Assembly (NCBI GenBank): GCA_965243525.1
Contig: OZ251568.1
Coordinates: 1,426,001-1,490,000 of the forward strand
Source of the DNA: WTKD01 sp965243525
GTDB lineage: Bacteria > Spirochaetota > Spirochaetia > WTKD01
DNA length: 64,000 nucleotides
Direction of reading: 5' to 3'
This document shows positions 18,715 through 27,920 of this stretch, piece by piece. Numbering within the stretch: position 1 is the stretch's first letter; each line of letters starts with the position of its first letter. The position numbers and the translations under genes are program-made. The notes under the pieces were generated by a model that was given only the letters and a program-made list of their open reading frames with translations, was not told the origin of the DNA and made no database searches.

Positions 18715-19956
18715 ATGTACGTAAAAAGCACCCCGTTCCCAACCATTTCATTCGCATGGATCTGCACTGCTCTTGCCACGGGGTTGCGCTTTGCTGAAAT
18801 CCCTTTCATTTTGCAATACCTCGCGCATGCACCCCGATCAGAACAAGATATATCTGTATTTGGAGTTGTGCTATCAATTATTGTCGCAGCCTCTGGGTTT
18901 GTGCTTGGCCTTGCCTCAATAACCACGAAGGGAAAAACCTATTCGCAAGGATTAAAAGAATCGTGGGGATTATGTCTTGCTTCTGTGTTGTTGGGATTTG
19001 CATTGCTTGGGGTGACAGCCATAGTTGGAAATAGTATTTTTTCTGCAAACGAAATTGCCATGGCAGCATGCAGCATTTTTTTAGCGATCATAGCGATTTT
19101 TTTTCGACGTCTCGCTCAGGGCATGCTCATAGCAAATGATCAAAGTAAGCATATGACTGGAGCCTCTGCAATTCGTCTTGCATCGATCATTGTGATGGCA
19201 TATTTGTTTCCGAAAGAATGGTCGTCTGCGATAACCGCATTGGTGATGATCTGCATCGCCTCGTGGGTGGATACTGCTATATGCATGCTAAGTGTTCTCT
19301 ATCTGCATAAGCGCTTTAAACGAAGTGAGCATATCAGCTATTCAAAGCGAGATTATTTTCGTATTGTATTCTCCTCATTGGTATTCACCATACAAAACTA
19401 CATCACGGTGCTTGCAGTGGGCCTCATCTATCACAGAGGAGATATTTCACTGCTGGTGATTCTCATTGCATATTTAAACATTGTGAATGGTTTGAGTATT
19501 GACATCGAGAACATCGTCATACGGTATTATCGCAAAGGCCTTGATCTACTGCGCATTGCAATAACTCCGATTCTTGTTTGCGCGTTCTTGGTTAGTGCAA
19601 CGTTGTTCCTTCCGATAGGACGCGAGTGGTATTTTGAGGTATTTCAAAAAACAAAAAACATAGAGGCGATACTAGGTATTCGTTGGTTTTGTGTTTTTCT
19701 TATCATTCTTTTTATAGGAAAACAGCTACTCAAAGGGCTTCGCCTGCAAGAATCACGGTATAGGCAGGTGCAGTATTCGGGATGTGCATATCTTTTGGGG
19801 TTTTCTGCTGCGGTGGCCATCCTGTTTTTGTATACACCATCCAATTATCTTGTTGCAGGTTGTGTTTTTTTGAGCACTGGTCTGCTTTTTGAAGGCTTGG
19901 TCTTGGTGTTTCAGCGAACTAAAATTCCCACTGTACGCCGAGGTGCTCTACGATAA
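18715..19956 (+). CDS. Polytopic membrane protein, MOP/flippase-like
   Basis: 413 aa with about 11-12 hydrophobic helices evenly spaced over the whole length. The pattern of paired helices, with a basic cytoplasmic stretch in the middle (LHKRFKRSEHISYSKRDYF, about 200-218), resembles MATE/Wzx-type exporters, but no diagnostic motif is visible. The initiating ATG has no ribosome site. It stands alone between the 23S relic and the convergent glp operon. Function unassigned; a lipid-linked or small-molecule exporter is a guess. Confidence 0.75.
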   Translation: MYVKSTPFPTISFAWICTALATGLRFAEIPFILQYLAHAPRSEQDISVFGVVLSIIVAASGFVLGLASITTKGKTYSQGLKESWGLCLASVLLGFALLGVTAIVGNSIFSANEIAMAACSIFLAIIAIFFRRLAQGMLIANDQSKHMTGASAIRLASIIVMAYLFPKEWSSAITALVMICIASWVDTAICMLSVLYLHKRFKRSEHISYSKRDYFRIVFSSLVFTIQNYITVLAVGLIYHRGDISLLVILIAYLNIVNGLSIDIENIVIRYYRKGLDLLRIAITPILVCAFLVSATLFLPIGREWYFEVFQKTKNIEAILGIRWFCVFLIILFIGKQLLKGLRLQESRYRQVQYSGCAYLLGFSAAVAILFLYTPSNYLVAGCVFLSTGLLFEGLVLVFQRTKIPTVRRGALR

Positions 19957-20008
19957 AGTCGTTTCAAAATGCATCTGGAATTAGGTGCAGCGAATTAAGA
20001 ACTGGATA

Positions 20009-21490
20009 TTATTGGTGTCTATTTCGAATATCTTGGATCGGAATGCGTTGTTTCACTGGTTCTAGTCCATCTCCCGTCGGGATGGATTCTTGATCCGGTG
20101 CGCGGTGATTATACTCAGCAATAATCTGAGCAACGCGTGGTCTGCAGAATTTTCCCTGACAGAATCCCTGCCCAGCCCGGGTCCTACGTTTTAGGGCATC
20201 AGTGTTAGCAATCGGCAAACCCGCACCAAGTGCAGCATCGATTGTCTTTCTTCGCACCTGTTCACAACGACAGACCATGCATTCTGGATCGCTGAGCGGT
20301 CGTTTTGCCTCTTGTGCTGCCACTTTTGCTGAAAGAAATTCTCGCATAACTTGCGAAGATGCATAAGGTTCACGAAAGGGATTGAATGCATCGTTTTCTT
20401 CAAGTTGAAGATGTTTTGCGACAAAGGTTTTTCTTACATGTTTGGCAATCATTGGTGCAGCAGTCAATCCAGGTGATGCGATACCAGAACAGACAAAAAA
20501 GCGGTCCCTTGATTCAGAGAGATGAAAACTACCCGTATGACTCCGTGGGCGTACTCCTGCAAACGTGGTAATAGCAAGGTTGAGTGGTAGCTTTGTGATT
20601 GTTTTTTGTGCCGCTGCAATCAAAATTTGTATTTCTTCTTCGGTGGTGGAAAGATCGTTTTTTGACACCCCGTCGACTGCAGTTGGTCCAATCATTAGGT
20701 TACCGTGGAAGGTTGGGGTTACCAAGATTCCCTTTCCTCTTTTGGTGGGAACCGGAAACAACACATGGTTGATGAGATCTCCTGTTCCTCGGTTGAAAAC
20801 AATATAACTCCCCTTTCTGGGATTGATGATAGCGTCGCTGACCTCCAGGAGGGATGAAATATGATCTGCATAGAGTCCTCCTGCATTGATAAGTAGTCGA
20901 GTTTTATAACTGCCTGTAGCGGTGTGGACATTAAAGGTTGAACCTTGTGATTCGATATTTTCCACTGCCTGGCCCAAATGAATATGGCCATCATTTTCGA
21001 TACAATTTTCTGCGAGAGCAATGCCAAACTCATAGGGAGATACGATGCCAGATTCTTTTGCAGATAAAGCACCAATAAATCCACCGGCTAACCGCGGCTC
21101 ACGTTCGTATAGGCTAGCTTTGTCGATGAGAGATAATCCAAGGACGCCGTTCTTTTCTGCATTTTTCAACAGGTCGTGGAGTATGGCTAATTCTGCAGAA
21201 TCTCGCGCAATAACGAGTGAGCCAATTTTTCTATATCCAAACCGCAACTCCTTGTCGAGTTGTTCAAACTGTTGTGAGGCTGAAGGCGTGAATTTCGCTG
21301 CTATACTGCCATGGGAATCTGCAAATCCGGCATGGATGACTCCGCTATTCGCCTTGCTCACTCCATTGCAAACATCCTCGTGACGTTCAAGCAGAGTTAC
21401 GGTGAGCTTATACTGCAATAACTCCCGCATAATCGACAACCCTATAACGCCGCCTCCGATAATCAGTACATCGGATATTCTTTCAGTCAT
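20009..21490 (-). CDS. glpA: FAD-dependent glycerol-3-phosphate dehydrogenase (GlpA-like)
   Basis: 493 aa from the ATG at 21490, which overlaps the glpK stop (ATGA). N-terminal FAD fold VLIIGGGVIGLSIMREL, then a DAO-type domain, and a C-terminal BFD-like iron-sulfur domain with CMVCRCEQV...GFCQGKFCRP (about 405-460; the C-x-C and C-x4-C cysteines expected for a [2Fe-2S] site). It would oxidise glycerol-3-phosphate to dihydroxyacetone phosphate, feeding glycolysis after GlpK. L-2-hydroxyglutarate-dehydrogenase relatives look similar; the glpK partner decides for GlpA. No glpB/glpC or glycerol facilitator gene lies nearby. Confidence 0.85.
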   Translation of the reverse strand: MTERISDVLIIGGGVIGLSIMRELLQYKLTVTLLERHEDVCNGVSKANSGVIHAGFADSHGSIAAKFTPSASQQFEQLDKELRFGYRKIGSLVIARDSAELAILHDLLKNAEKNGVLGLSLIDKASLYEREPRLAGGFIGALSAKESGIVSPYEFGIALAENCIENDGHIHLGQAVENIESQGSTFNVHTATGSYKTRLLINAGGLYADHISSLLEVSDAIINPRKGSYIVFNRGTGDLINHVLFPVPTKRGKGILVTPTFHGNLMIGPTAVDGVSKNDLSTTEEEIQILIAAAQKTITKLPLNLAITTFAGVRPRSHTGSFHLSESRDRFFVCSGIASPGLTAAPMIAKHVRKTFVAKHLQLEENDAFNPFREPYASSQVMREFLSAKVAAQEAKRPLSDPECMVCRCEQVRRKTIDAALGAGLPIANTDALKRRTRAGQGFCQGKFCRPRVAQIIAEYNHRAPDQESIPTGDGLEPVKQRIPIQDIRNRHQ

Positions 21491-22980
21491 TTTTGTGGGG
21501 TAATCCATTGCTTGGATCGTTCTATTGCCTTGTTCCAATTTTCAATGATCTGATCACGGGTATCTGCTTCCATATTGGGGTGGAATGTGGCAGAGGCCTC
21601 CCAAATAGCATCGATTTCTGCCTCGTCTTCAAAGAAAGATAGGGCAAGCCCGGCCAAAAAAGCAGCTCCCAGGGCGGTGGTTTCATGCACCTGTGGTCGA
21701 ACAATCTCTCTGTTTCCTACATCCGCCTGAAATTGCATCAGAAAATCATTCAAGCTTGCTCCTCCATCAACTTTCAAGGCAGGGATTGATTCACCAATAT
21801 CTTGTTCCAAGGCCCGCAAGAGATCGTTTGATTGCAGAGCGATGCTCTCTAATGCAGCACGAACGATATGCGCCTTCGTCGTTCCACGCGTTAATCCAAA
21901 AAATGTTCCACGAGCGAACATATCCCAATGAGGACTGCCAAGGCCAACAAATGCTGGGACACAGACCACTCCGTTACTCGTATCCACAGAACGAGCAATT
22001 GCCTCAGTTTCCTGAGCAGAGTTAATCAATTCAAGGCCATCGCGCAACCACTGAATGACTGCACCTGCCACAAAAACGCTTCCTTCAAGAACATACTGCG
22101 CTGAATTTTGCGTCGCTGCGAGCGTCGTTATGAGTCCATGGCGTGAATGGATGCAATCCTCTCCAGTGTTCATAAGGATAAAACATCCCGTCCCATAGGT
22201 ATTCTTGACATCTCCTCGATGCGTACAGCGCTGCCCAAACAATGCAGACTGTTGATCGCCTGCAATACCGGCAACCAAGAAGGGTGTGTTCTGAACAGAA
22301 ATCTTGCCATACACCTCAGAAGAATGCCGCACCTCAGGAAGCATCTTCCTTGGGATAGAAAAGCGGTCAAGCAAAAAGGGATCCCATTCCTTTGTTTTGA
22401 TATTAAACAACAGGGTTCGAGATGCGTTGGTATAATCGGTGATGTGCAATGAGCGGTTGCTCAAATTCCAAATAAGCCAAGAATCAGTTGTTCCAAAAAG
22501 GAGGGTTCCCTGTTCAGCTTGCTCTCGTGCTCCGGGAACATTGTCGAGAATCCACTTGATCTTTGTTGCCGAAAAATAGGCGTCAAGCACGAGCCCGGTA
22601 TTGGTTTTCACATAGGCTTCAAACGTCGCATCCTTGCGCAATTCCTCTATCATCTCGGCGGTTCTTCTGCATTGCCACACGATCGCATTGTATACTGGTT
22701 TTCCAGTATCTTTGTTCCAAACCACCGTTGTTTCGCGTTGATTGGTGATGCCAATTCCGGCTATTTCTTCGTGTGGAATACCAGATTTCTTGAGGCAGGT
22801 TTCAAAAGATCTGACCTGGGTTGACAAAATTTCCATCGGATCTTGTTCAACCCAGCCGGGATGTGGGTATACCTGAGTGATCTCTTGAGCAGCGCTTTCA
22901 ACGATGTGTGCTTTTTTATCAAATATAATAGTGCGGCTGCTTGTGGTCCCTTGATCACAGGCAATGATATATCGTTTCAT
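21487..22980 (-). CDS. glpK: Glycerol kinase
   Basis: 497 aa from the ATG at 22980, preceded by GGGAG; longer starts lack support. FGGY-family landmarks: ACDQGTTSSRTIIFD (phosphate loop), GITNQRETTVVW, AIVWQCRRT, and the C-terminal DGGASLNDFLMQFQAD and GAAFLAGLA. It phosphorylates glycerol to glycerol-3-phosphate with ATP in the cytosol. Cotranscribed with the dehydrogenase downstream and divergent from the uronate-reductase-like gene. Confidence 0.96.
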   Translation of the reverse strand: MKRYIIACDQGTTSSRTIIFDKKAHIVESAAQEITQVYPHPGWVEQDPMEILSTQVRSFETCLKKSGIPHEEIAGIGITNQRETTVVWNKDTGKPVYNAIVWQCRRTAEMIEELRKDATFEAYVKTNTGLVLDAYFSATKIKWILDNVPGAREQAEQGTLLFGTTDSWLIWNLSNRSLHITDYTNASRTLLFNIKTKEWDPFLLDRFSIPRKMLPEVRHSSEVYGKISVQNTPFLVAGIAGDQQSALFGQRCTHRGDVKNTYGTGCFILMNTGEDCIHSRHGLITTLAATQNSAQYVLEGSVFVAGAVIQWLRDGLELINSAQETEAIARSVDTSNGVVCVPAFVGLGSPHWDMFARGTFFGLTRGTTKAHIVRAALESIALQSNDLLRALEQDIGESIPALKVDGGASLNDFLMQFQADVGNREIVRPQVHETTALGAAFLAGLALSFFEDEAEIDAIWEASATFHPNMEADTRDQIIENWNKAIERSKQWITPQK

Positions 22981-23093
22981 CGTGGTCTCCCTTAACACAG
23001 AATACCATAAATTATTCAAAACGATAATGATGGACGCTCGTGCGTATCATGCGGATGGCTAGGTGATTGCATCGAATCTGTCTATACTGGGGT

Positions 23094-24392
23094 GTGGATC
23101 TCATACAATTTGGAGATGGAAAATTTCTTCGAGGATTTCTCCCATCGATGCTTGACCAGTTGACTGGATCACCTGCATCCAAGGTATATGTCATTGCACC
23201 GCTGCGTAGAAGAACGTCTTATACACAGAGTCCAAGACCACAGCCATACACTTTGCGTATTCTCGATGGTAAGACCTCGTTTTTTGGTGACGATTCCAAC
23301 ACAGAAAACACTCCAGTACACCGATCTGCGTATCGTTATGTAGATCCTGGAAGCTATCAACTACAGCCCTATGCTCAAGTGGTAAACCCATACCTTGCCT
23401 ATCCTGCATTTCTCATGCTTGGACTTGATCCGGACCTGCGTTACATTGTCTCAAACACCACCGAGCAGGGATTCCGCATACAAACAGAAGAAAGAAATAT
23501 ATCCCTTCCGGATTTGCTCCAGGATTGTCCGAACAGCTTTCCTCTGAAGCTAACGGCCTTGCTTATCCATCGATTTTTGCACGCAGATGATCATGTGCGT
23601 GATCAATTCATCGAGATACTTCCCACGGAATTATTGCCTCAAAATGGCGACCAACTCCGCGATTGCGTACGTAAAGTTTGCAAAGCTGTGCAGATTCCCA
23701 ACCTTGTTGAATGGATTGAGACGAACCTTGTGTTTCGAAACACTCTTGTGGACAGAATAGTCATTGAAGATCCGCAAGGTGAGAAGAAGGAAAAGAACAT
23801 TGTGAGTGAACCCTATTTTTTGTGGGTAATTGAAGACGATGCCTGTGAAACTTCAGACGGTCAGTTGTGTGGGCTGATTCGTGCAAGGAGCATTCATGGA
23901 TGGTATGAACGAAAAATACATATACTCAACGCCGGACATCTTGTCTTGTTGGGAATGCATCGCGCGTATTCGTTTGATACTATCTATGCGGCTATGCAAG
24001 ACTCACGTTGCAAGGAAGCCTTTGTTGCAATCATGGAACAAGAAGTCTTGCCCTATGTAGATGCGCCAAATGCTCGTGAATACCTTGCCCTCTGTATTGC
24101 TCGATTTTCGCAGAATGGACTGCAGCATCGCTGTTCAGCTATTGCGGTCAATCTTTTTGAAAAACTGGTGGTACGTATTTTGCCAATCATTCGGCGGTAT
24201 TGGGATAGGCATCAACAATTGCCACCCAAGCTCTGTCAAACGGTGCTTCGCTGTGCGGAGATACAGTGTGAAACTGAATATTCTGAACAAGACCAGATGG
24301 AGGCAAAACAGGGAGGTATAATTGCAAAGTTGGAACAATTGTTTGGAAAAGACAAAATGCTTTTTGCGGCATTCAAAAAACAATATTTCTAA
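23094..24392 (+). CDS. uxaB: Mannitol-dehydrogenase-family protein, tagaturonate reductase-like
   Basis: 432 aa from GTG at 23094 (an in-frame TTG at 23067 is the alternative). LIQFGDGKFLRGFLPSMLD, IVSNTTEQGF, VSEPYFLWVIE and KIHILNAGHLVLLG match UxaB (altronate oxidoreductase) better than mannitol or fructuronate enzymes; the Lys of the catalytic K-x-x-N-x-x-H pattern corresponds to K-x-x-x-L-N-A-G-H. It would reduce tagaturonate to altronate with NADH in galacturonate breakdown. A TATACT box ends 5 nt before the GTG. No other uronate genes are adjacent, so the substrate stays tentative. Confidence 0.8.
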   Translation: MDLIQFGDGKFLRGFLPSMLDQLTGSPASKVYVIAPLRRRTSYTQSPRPQPYTLRILDGKTSFFGDDSNTENTPVHRSAYRYVDPGSYQLQPYAQVVNPYLAYPAFLMLGLDPDLRYIVSNTTEQGFRIQTEERNISLPDLLQDCPNSFPLKLTALLIHRFLHADDHVRDQFIEILPTELLPQNGDQLRDCVRKVCKAVQIPNLVEWIETNLVFRNTLVDRIVIEDPQGEKKEKNIVSEPYFLWVIEDDACETSDGQLCGLIRARSIHGWYERKIHILNAGHLVLLGMHRAYSFDTIYAAMQDSRCKEAFVAIMEQEVLPYVDAPNAREYLALCIARFSQNGLQHRCSAIAVNLFEKLVVRILPIIRRYWDRHQQLPPKLCQTVLRCAEIQCETEYSEQDQMEAKQGGIIAKLEQLFGKDKMLFAAFKKQYF

Positions 24393-24466
24393 AATGCTAT
24401 CCTTTAGTTCTTGCAGTATATTCTCAATAGAACTACTATCGTATGTACAATACGTATTATGCAAAA

Positions 24467-24497
24467 TTGACACGAAAAAGAATCAGCTTGCTATACT
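24467..24497 (+). promoter_or_regulatory. Promoter of the beta-glucosidase gene
   Basis: TTGACA (24467-24472), 19-bp spacer, TATACT (24492-24497), followed by the strong ribosome site AAGGAGG before the ATG at 24513. Confidence 0.6.
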
Positions 24498-24512
24498 AAC
24501 CAAGGAGGAACG

Positions 24513-25832
24513 ATGATAACATTTCCAAAAGATTTTAGATTTGGCACCGCAACTGCGTCATACCAGATTGAGGGGGCAGTGCAACAAGATGGACGGGGAA
24601 GGAGTATATGGGATGATTTTTCCGACACCCCCGGAAAAACCTATGAAGGACAGACCGGAGCGATAACCAACGATCATTACAATCGTTACAAAGAAGATAT
24701 TGCTCTCATGAAAGAGATTGGCCTTGATTCATATCGATTATCGATTGCGTGGTCGCGTATTTTTCCTGATGGCAAGGGACAAAAAGAGCAACGAGGAATT
24801 GATTTTTATCGACGCTTGTTTACTGAGCTGCGTGAAAACGATATTCGCCCCTATGTCACCTTGTATCACTGGGATCTGCCTAGTGCGCTTCAAGCGAAGG
24901 GCGGATGGAACAATAGGGATACTGCGCTGCATTATGTTGATTATGCACAAGAATGCTTTCGTGAATTTTCAGATCTTGTTGACGTGTGGATGACCTTTAA
25001 TGAACCGCTGTGTATTGCCTTTCTTGGGCACGCATGGGGAGTACACGCACCGGGACATACGAGCATGCAAGAAGCTTATACAGTGTTGCACCATCTATAC
25101 CTTGCTCATGGGTTAACTGTTCGTGCCTTTAGAGAGCAGACTAAGGATAGCTATATTGGCATTGCGCTAAACATCATGACGCCACGCCCTGCGAGTGATA
25201 GTCCTGAAGACAAGCAAGCAGCAGAGATCGCAACTGCGGCACATGCGCGGCTCTATCTTGACCCGTTGTGCAAAAAGAAATATCCAGAGAATGGCATCGC
25301 ACCAGGAGTAACGATTCCCATACAAGATGGTGATATGGACATCATTGGCACGCCCTTTGATTTTCTTGGTCTAAACTATTATTGGGAAGATTTGGTGCAG
25401 GCTGATGATTCAGCACCAATGAAGTTTAGTACTGTAAAAACCGAACGTCCAAAAACTGCCATGGGGTGGGATATCGTCCCCGAGGGGCTCTATAACCAGT
25501 TGAAATGGGTGTATGAAACTTATGGCATTTCCTATCTCTACGTGACTGAAAATGGTGCTGCTTTTGAAGATGTAGTTCTTCACGACGGAAAAATACATGA
25601 CAAAAACAGAACTGCCTACCTTGAAGGGCATTTGGGAGCGATTGCAAAGGCGATAAACGATGGAATTCCTGTGAAGGGTTATTTTCTGTGGTCGTTTATA
25701 GACAACTTTGAATGGTCTTTTGGATACACCAAGCGATTTGGCATCGTTCGCTGCGATTACGATACCCAGAAGCGAAGTATCAAGGACAGTGGATATTGGT
25801 ATCGAGATTTGATAGCTGCGAATAAGGGCTAA
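24513..25832 (+). CDS. bglA: Beta-glucosidase, glycoside hydrolase family 1
   Basis: 439 aa, standard GH1 length, no signal peptide, so cytoplasmic. FRFGTATASYQIEGA at the start, acid/base Glu in TFNEP (about residue 166) and nucleophile Glu in YVTENGAA (about 350) are intact, as is WSFIDNFEWSFGYTKRFG near the end. It hydrolyses beta-glucosides such as cellobiose, or with other relatives phospho-beta-glucosides; the residues that distinguish them cannot be judged safely by eye. Followed by a terminator, so monocistronic. Confidence 0.95.
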   Translation: MITFPKDFRFGTATASYQIEGAVQQDGRGRSIWDDFSDTPGKTYEGQTGAITNDHYNRYKEDIALMKEIGLDSYRLSIAWSRIFPDGKGQKEQRGIDFYRRLFTELRENDIRPYVTLYHWDLPSALQAKGGWNNRDTALHYVDYAQECFREFSDLVDVWMTFNEPLCIAFLGHAWGVHAPGHTSMQEAYTVLHHLYLAHGLTVRAFREQTKDSYIGIALNIMTPRPASDSPEDKQAAEIATAAHARLYLDPLCKKKYPENGIAPGVTIPIQDGDMDIIGTPFDFLGLNYYWEDLVQADDSAPMKFSTVKTERPKTAMGWDIVPEGLYNQLKWVYETYGISYLYVTENGAAFEDVVLHDGKIHDKNRTAYLEGHLGAIAKAINDGIPVKGYFLWSFIDNFEWSFGYTKRFGIVRCDYDTQKRSIKDSGYWYRDLIAANKG

Positions 25833-25915
25833 GCAGATCTGATTGCTCCGTTTTTTAATTTTTGCAGAGTGAATGAGCTCTGCGGAAGAAACTAAATGGT
25901 GCGACAAAGAGAAAG

Positions 25916-25953
25916 AAAGCTATATCTTTTTTCGAAGAGGTATAGCTTTTTGC
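25916..25953 (+). terminator. Terminator of the beta-glucosidase gene
   Basis: Stem AAAGCTATA (25916-25924) with TATAGCTTT (25941-25949), then further T's. It ends about 130 bp before the convergent pgsA-like gene; the rest of the gap shows nothing. Confidence 0.75.
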
Positions 25954-26085
25954 TTGTATGAGTCGAGATAGTGCAATGTGTGAATATGGACAAGCCTAAG
26001 CCGCGTATCTTTTGTATGGTGTGTTGATTACAAGATGGCTGGTGAAAATTCTACGTAGGGCGCGGAATATCTGTTCCGTGGGGTT

Positions 26086-26637
26086 TTACTGTTCAGATTG
26101 TTGCCCCTTGGATCGAGGAGCTTTTTGCAAGGTGTATACCATGAATGAGCATAGTGAACATGCAACAGCCACCCATGCGCTGATGTCCGGGATGGTTCCC
26201 AATTCATATGTCAAACTGAGCAAGCCTAATCCGATGGTTATTGCATAGACGACTGTTTTTGCCTTTCCCAACCAGTTTGCCGCCAAGGCATGGCTGTGCT
26301 TCATTCTAACTGTTCGAAAAAACATCATCGATACTTCCCGATAAAACAACAACAATATCGCGGCAAAGGGCAGAACATTAATATAGGCCAAGGAGAAAAG
26401 AATTGCGATCCTGCCGAGTACATCCATTGCTGGATCGAGAATTTTGCCGAAATCTGAAACCATGTCTGTTTTTCGTGCAACATACCCATCAAGAAAATCA
26501 GATATTTCTATGAGGATGAACAAAATCCACAAGGTAGCAATATGCTGAGTATAGACAAGTGTGAAACAGAGGAACAAGGAAAACGGAATTCTAGAAAGAG
26601 AAATAAGATTACTGATGTTTTTTGTTTTCACGTTCAT
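26086..26637 (-). CDS. pgsA: CDP-alcohol phosphatidyltransferase (PgsA-type)
   Basis: 183 aa from the ATG at 26637. The family signature D-G-x2-A-R-x8-G-x3-D-x3-D is complete in DGYVARKTDMVSDFGKILD-PAMD (about 57-79); flanking helices give about five membrane segments. It probably makes phosphatidylglycerol-phosphate from CDP-diacylglycerol and glycerol-3-phosphate at the inner membrane; phosphatidylinositol- or cardiolipin-type transferases share the motif. Divergent from trxB, near-leaderless. Confidence 0.85.
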   Translation of the reverse strand: MNVKTKNISNLISLSRIPFSLFLCFTLVYTQHIATLWILFILIEISDFLDGYVARKTDMVSDFGKILDPAMDVLGRIAILFSLAYINVLPFAAILLLFYREVSMMFFRTVRMKHSHALAANWLGKAKTVVYAITIGLGLLSLTYELGTIPDISAWVAVACSLCSFMVYTLQKAPRSKGQQSEQ

Positions 26638-26646
26638 ACTTGAAAT

Positions 26647-26675
26647 AGTATACTGTTTGAACAACTGTTTGTCAG
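26647..26675 (-). promoter_or_regulatory. pgsA promoter
   Basis: CTGACA (26670-26675), 17 bp, TATACT (26647-26652) on minus; the ATG is 9 nt past the -10 box, leaving a leader of only a few bases. Confidence 0.65.
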
Positions 26676-26688
26676 TGAGAGGTATACT

Positions 26689-27636
26689 ATGGAAAAATTC
26701 GAAAAGGTAATCATTATTGGATCAGGGCCGGCTGCGCATACTGCAGCAATATATGCTGCGCGTGCGGAACTTCACCCCCTGTTGTTTGAGGGATTTATGG
26801 CGGGAGGGGTTGCCGCTGGAGGGCAGTTGACAACAACTACAGAAGTAGAAAATTTTCCCGGTTTTCCCGAAGGTATAGCAGGACCAGAACTCATGCTGCG
26901 GATGCGCGATCAATCTGAGGAACACGGAACACGAATCATTACTGAGACAGTCGAACGGATTTCTCGAGATGGAAAGATTCATGTGGCACATACAGCTAGC
27001 GGTCAATTTGCTGCTCAGGCCTTGATTATTGCAACAGGAGCCATTGCAAAAAGATTGGACGTTCCCGGGCAAGAACGCCTGTGGCAAAAAGGAATTTCTG
27101 CTTGTGCGGTTTGCGATGGGGCTTTGCCGATTTTTCGAGACAACGAACTAGTTATCATTGGTGGCGGAGATGCGGCCTGTGAAGAGGCACATTATCTGAC
27201 GAAATATGGAAGTACTGTGCATATGTTTGTGCGACGTGACGTACTTCGGGCATCAAAGGCGATGCAAAACCGAATCCTTAACCATGCAAAGATCCAAATT
27301 CATTGGAATACGCAATTGCAAGAGGTGTTAGGAGAACAGCAGGTTTCTGGCGTCCGGGCGATTAATACCAAGGAAAAGAAAGAATTTGAAATGGGAGCGG
27401 GGGGGCTTTTCTTCGCAATAGGGCATACCCCGAATACTGCATTTTTGGAAGGGCAGCTTGAACTCGACGATGTAGGCTATATCAAGACACATGATAATGT
27501 ATGTACGAGTGTTGCAGGAATTTTTGCTTGTGGCGATGTTCAAGACAAGATATATCGACAGGCGATAACTTCAGCAGGAAGTGGGTGCATGGCCGCATTG
27601 GAGGCTGAGCGCTATCTCAGCGAGCTATCCGAATAA
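26689..27636 (+). CDS. trxB: Thioredoxin reductase
   Basis: 315 aa, typical low-molecular-weight TrxR. FAD site IIGSGPAAHTAAIYAAR, redox pair CAVCDG (usually CATCDG) near residue 138, NADPH fold IIGGGDAACEEAHYL, and the C-terminal FACGDVQDKIYRQAITSAGSG. It reduces thioredoxin with NADPH. Ribosome site GAGAGG six bases before the ATG, so the TATACT between them is not evidence of a leaderless start. The acylphosphatase gene follows after 17 bp. Confidence 0.96.
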   Translation: MEKFEKVIIIGSGPAAHTAAIYAARAELHPLLFEGFMAGGVAAGGQLTTTTEVENFPGFPEGIAGPELMLRMRDQSEEHGTRIITETVERISRDGKIHVAHTASGQFAAQALIIATGAIAKRLDVPGQERLWQKGISACAVCDGALPIFRDNELVIIGGGDAACEEAHYLTKYGSTVHMFVRRDVLRASKAMQNRILNHAKIQIHWNTQLQEVLGEQQVSGVRAINTKEKKEFEMGAGGLFFAIGHTPNTAFLEGQLELDDVGYIKTHDNVCTSVAGIFACGDVQDKIYRQAITSAGSGCMAALEAERYLSELSE

Positions 27637-27653
27637 GTATCCAAAGGTTCTGA

Positions 27654-27920
27654 ATGCAGACGGTAATGCTCGAGGTGTATGGGCATGTGCAAGGGGTTGG
27701 GTTTCGATATACATGCTTAGAGCAAGCACGTAGACTACATCTTACCGGCTATGCAAAAAACAAATCAGATGGCAGCGTAGAGATAGTATTGCAGGGAGAG
27801 CAAAAATTCATTGCCGAGTTTCAGCAAAATCTGCAAAAACGATTTTTGTTTCCGGGATCAATTTCACGTATATCGTGCAAGGAAAGCTCTGGCGAGTATA
27901 CGCGATTCTCTATTTATTAG
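27654..27920 (+). CDS. acyP: Acylphosphatase
   Basis: 88 aa, the exact family size. GHVQGVGFRYTC carries the catalytic Arg, and GYAKNKSDGSVEIVLQG carries the catalytic Asn. It hydrolyses acyl phosphates such as 1,3-bisphosphoglycerate or carbamoyl phosphate. Probably cotranscribed with trxB. Its last 11 bp overlap the end of the convergent ABC permease gene. Confidence 0.93.
   Translation: MQTVMLEVYGHVQGVGFRYTCLEQARRLHLTGYAKNKSDGSVEIVLQGEQKFIAEFQQNLQKRFLFPGSISRISCKESSGEYTRFSIY

Noticed and set aside
26676..26691. Leaderless trxB start because TATACT directly precedes the ATG
   Set aside because: A -10 box there would start transcription inside the gene, and GAGAGG gives a normal ribosome site.
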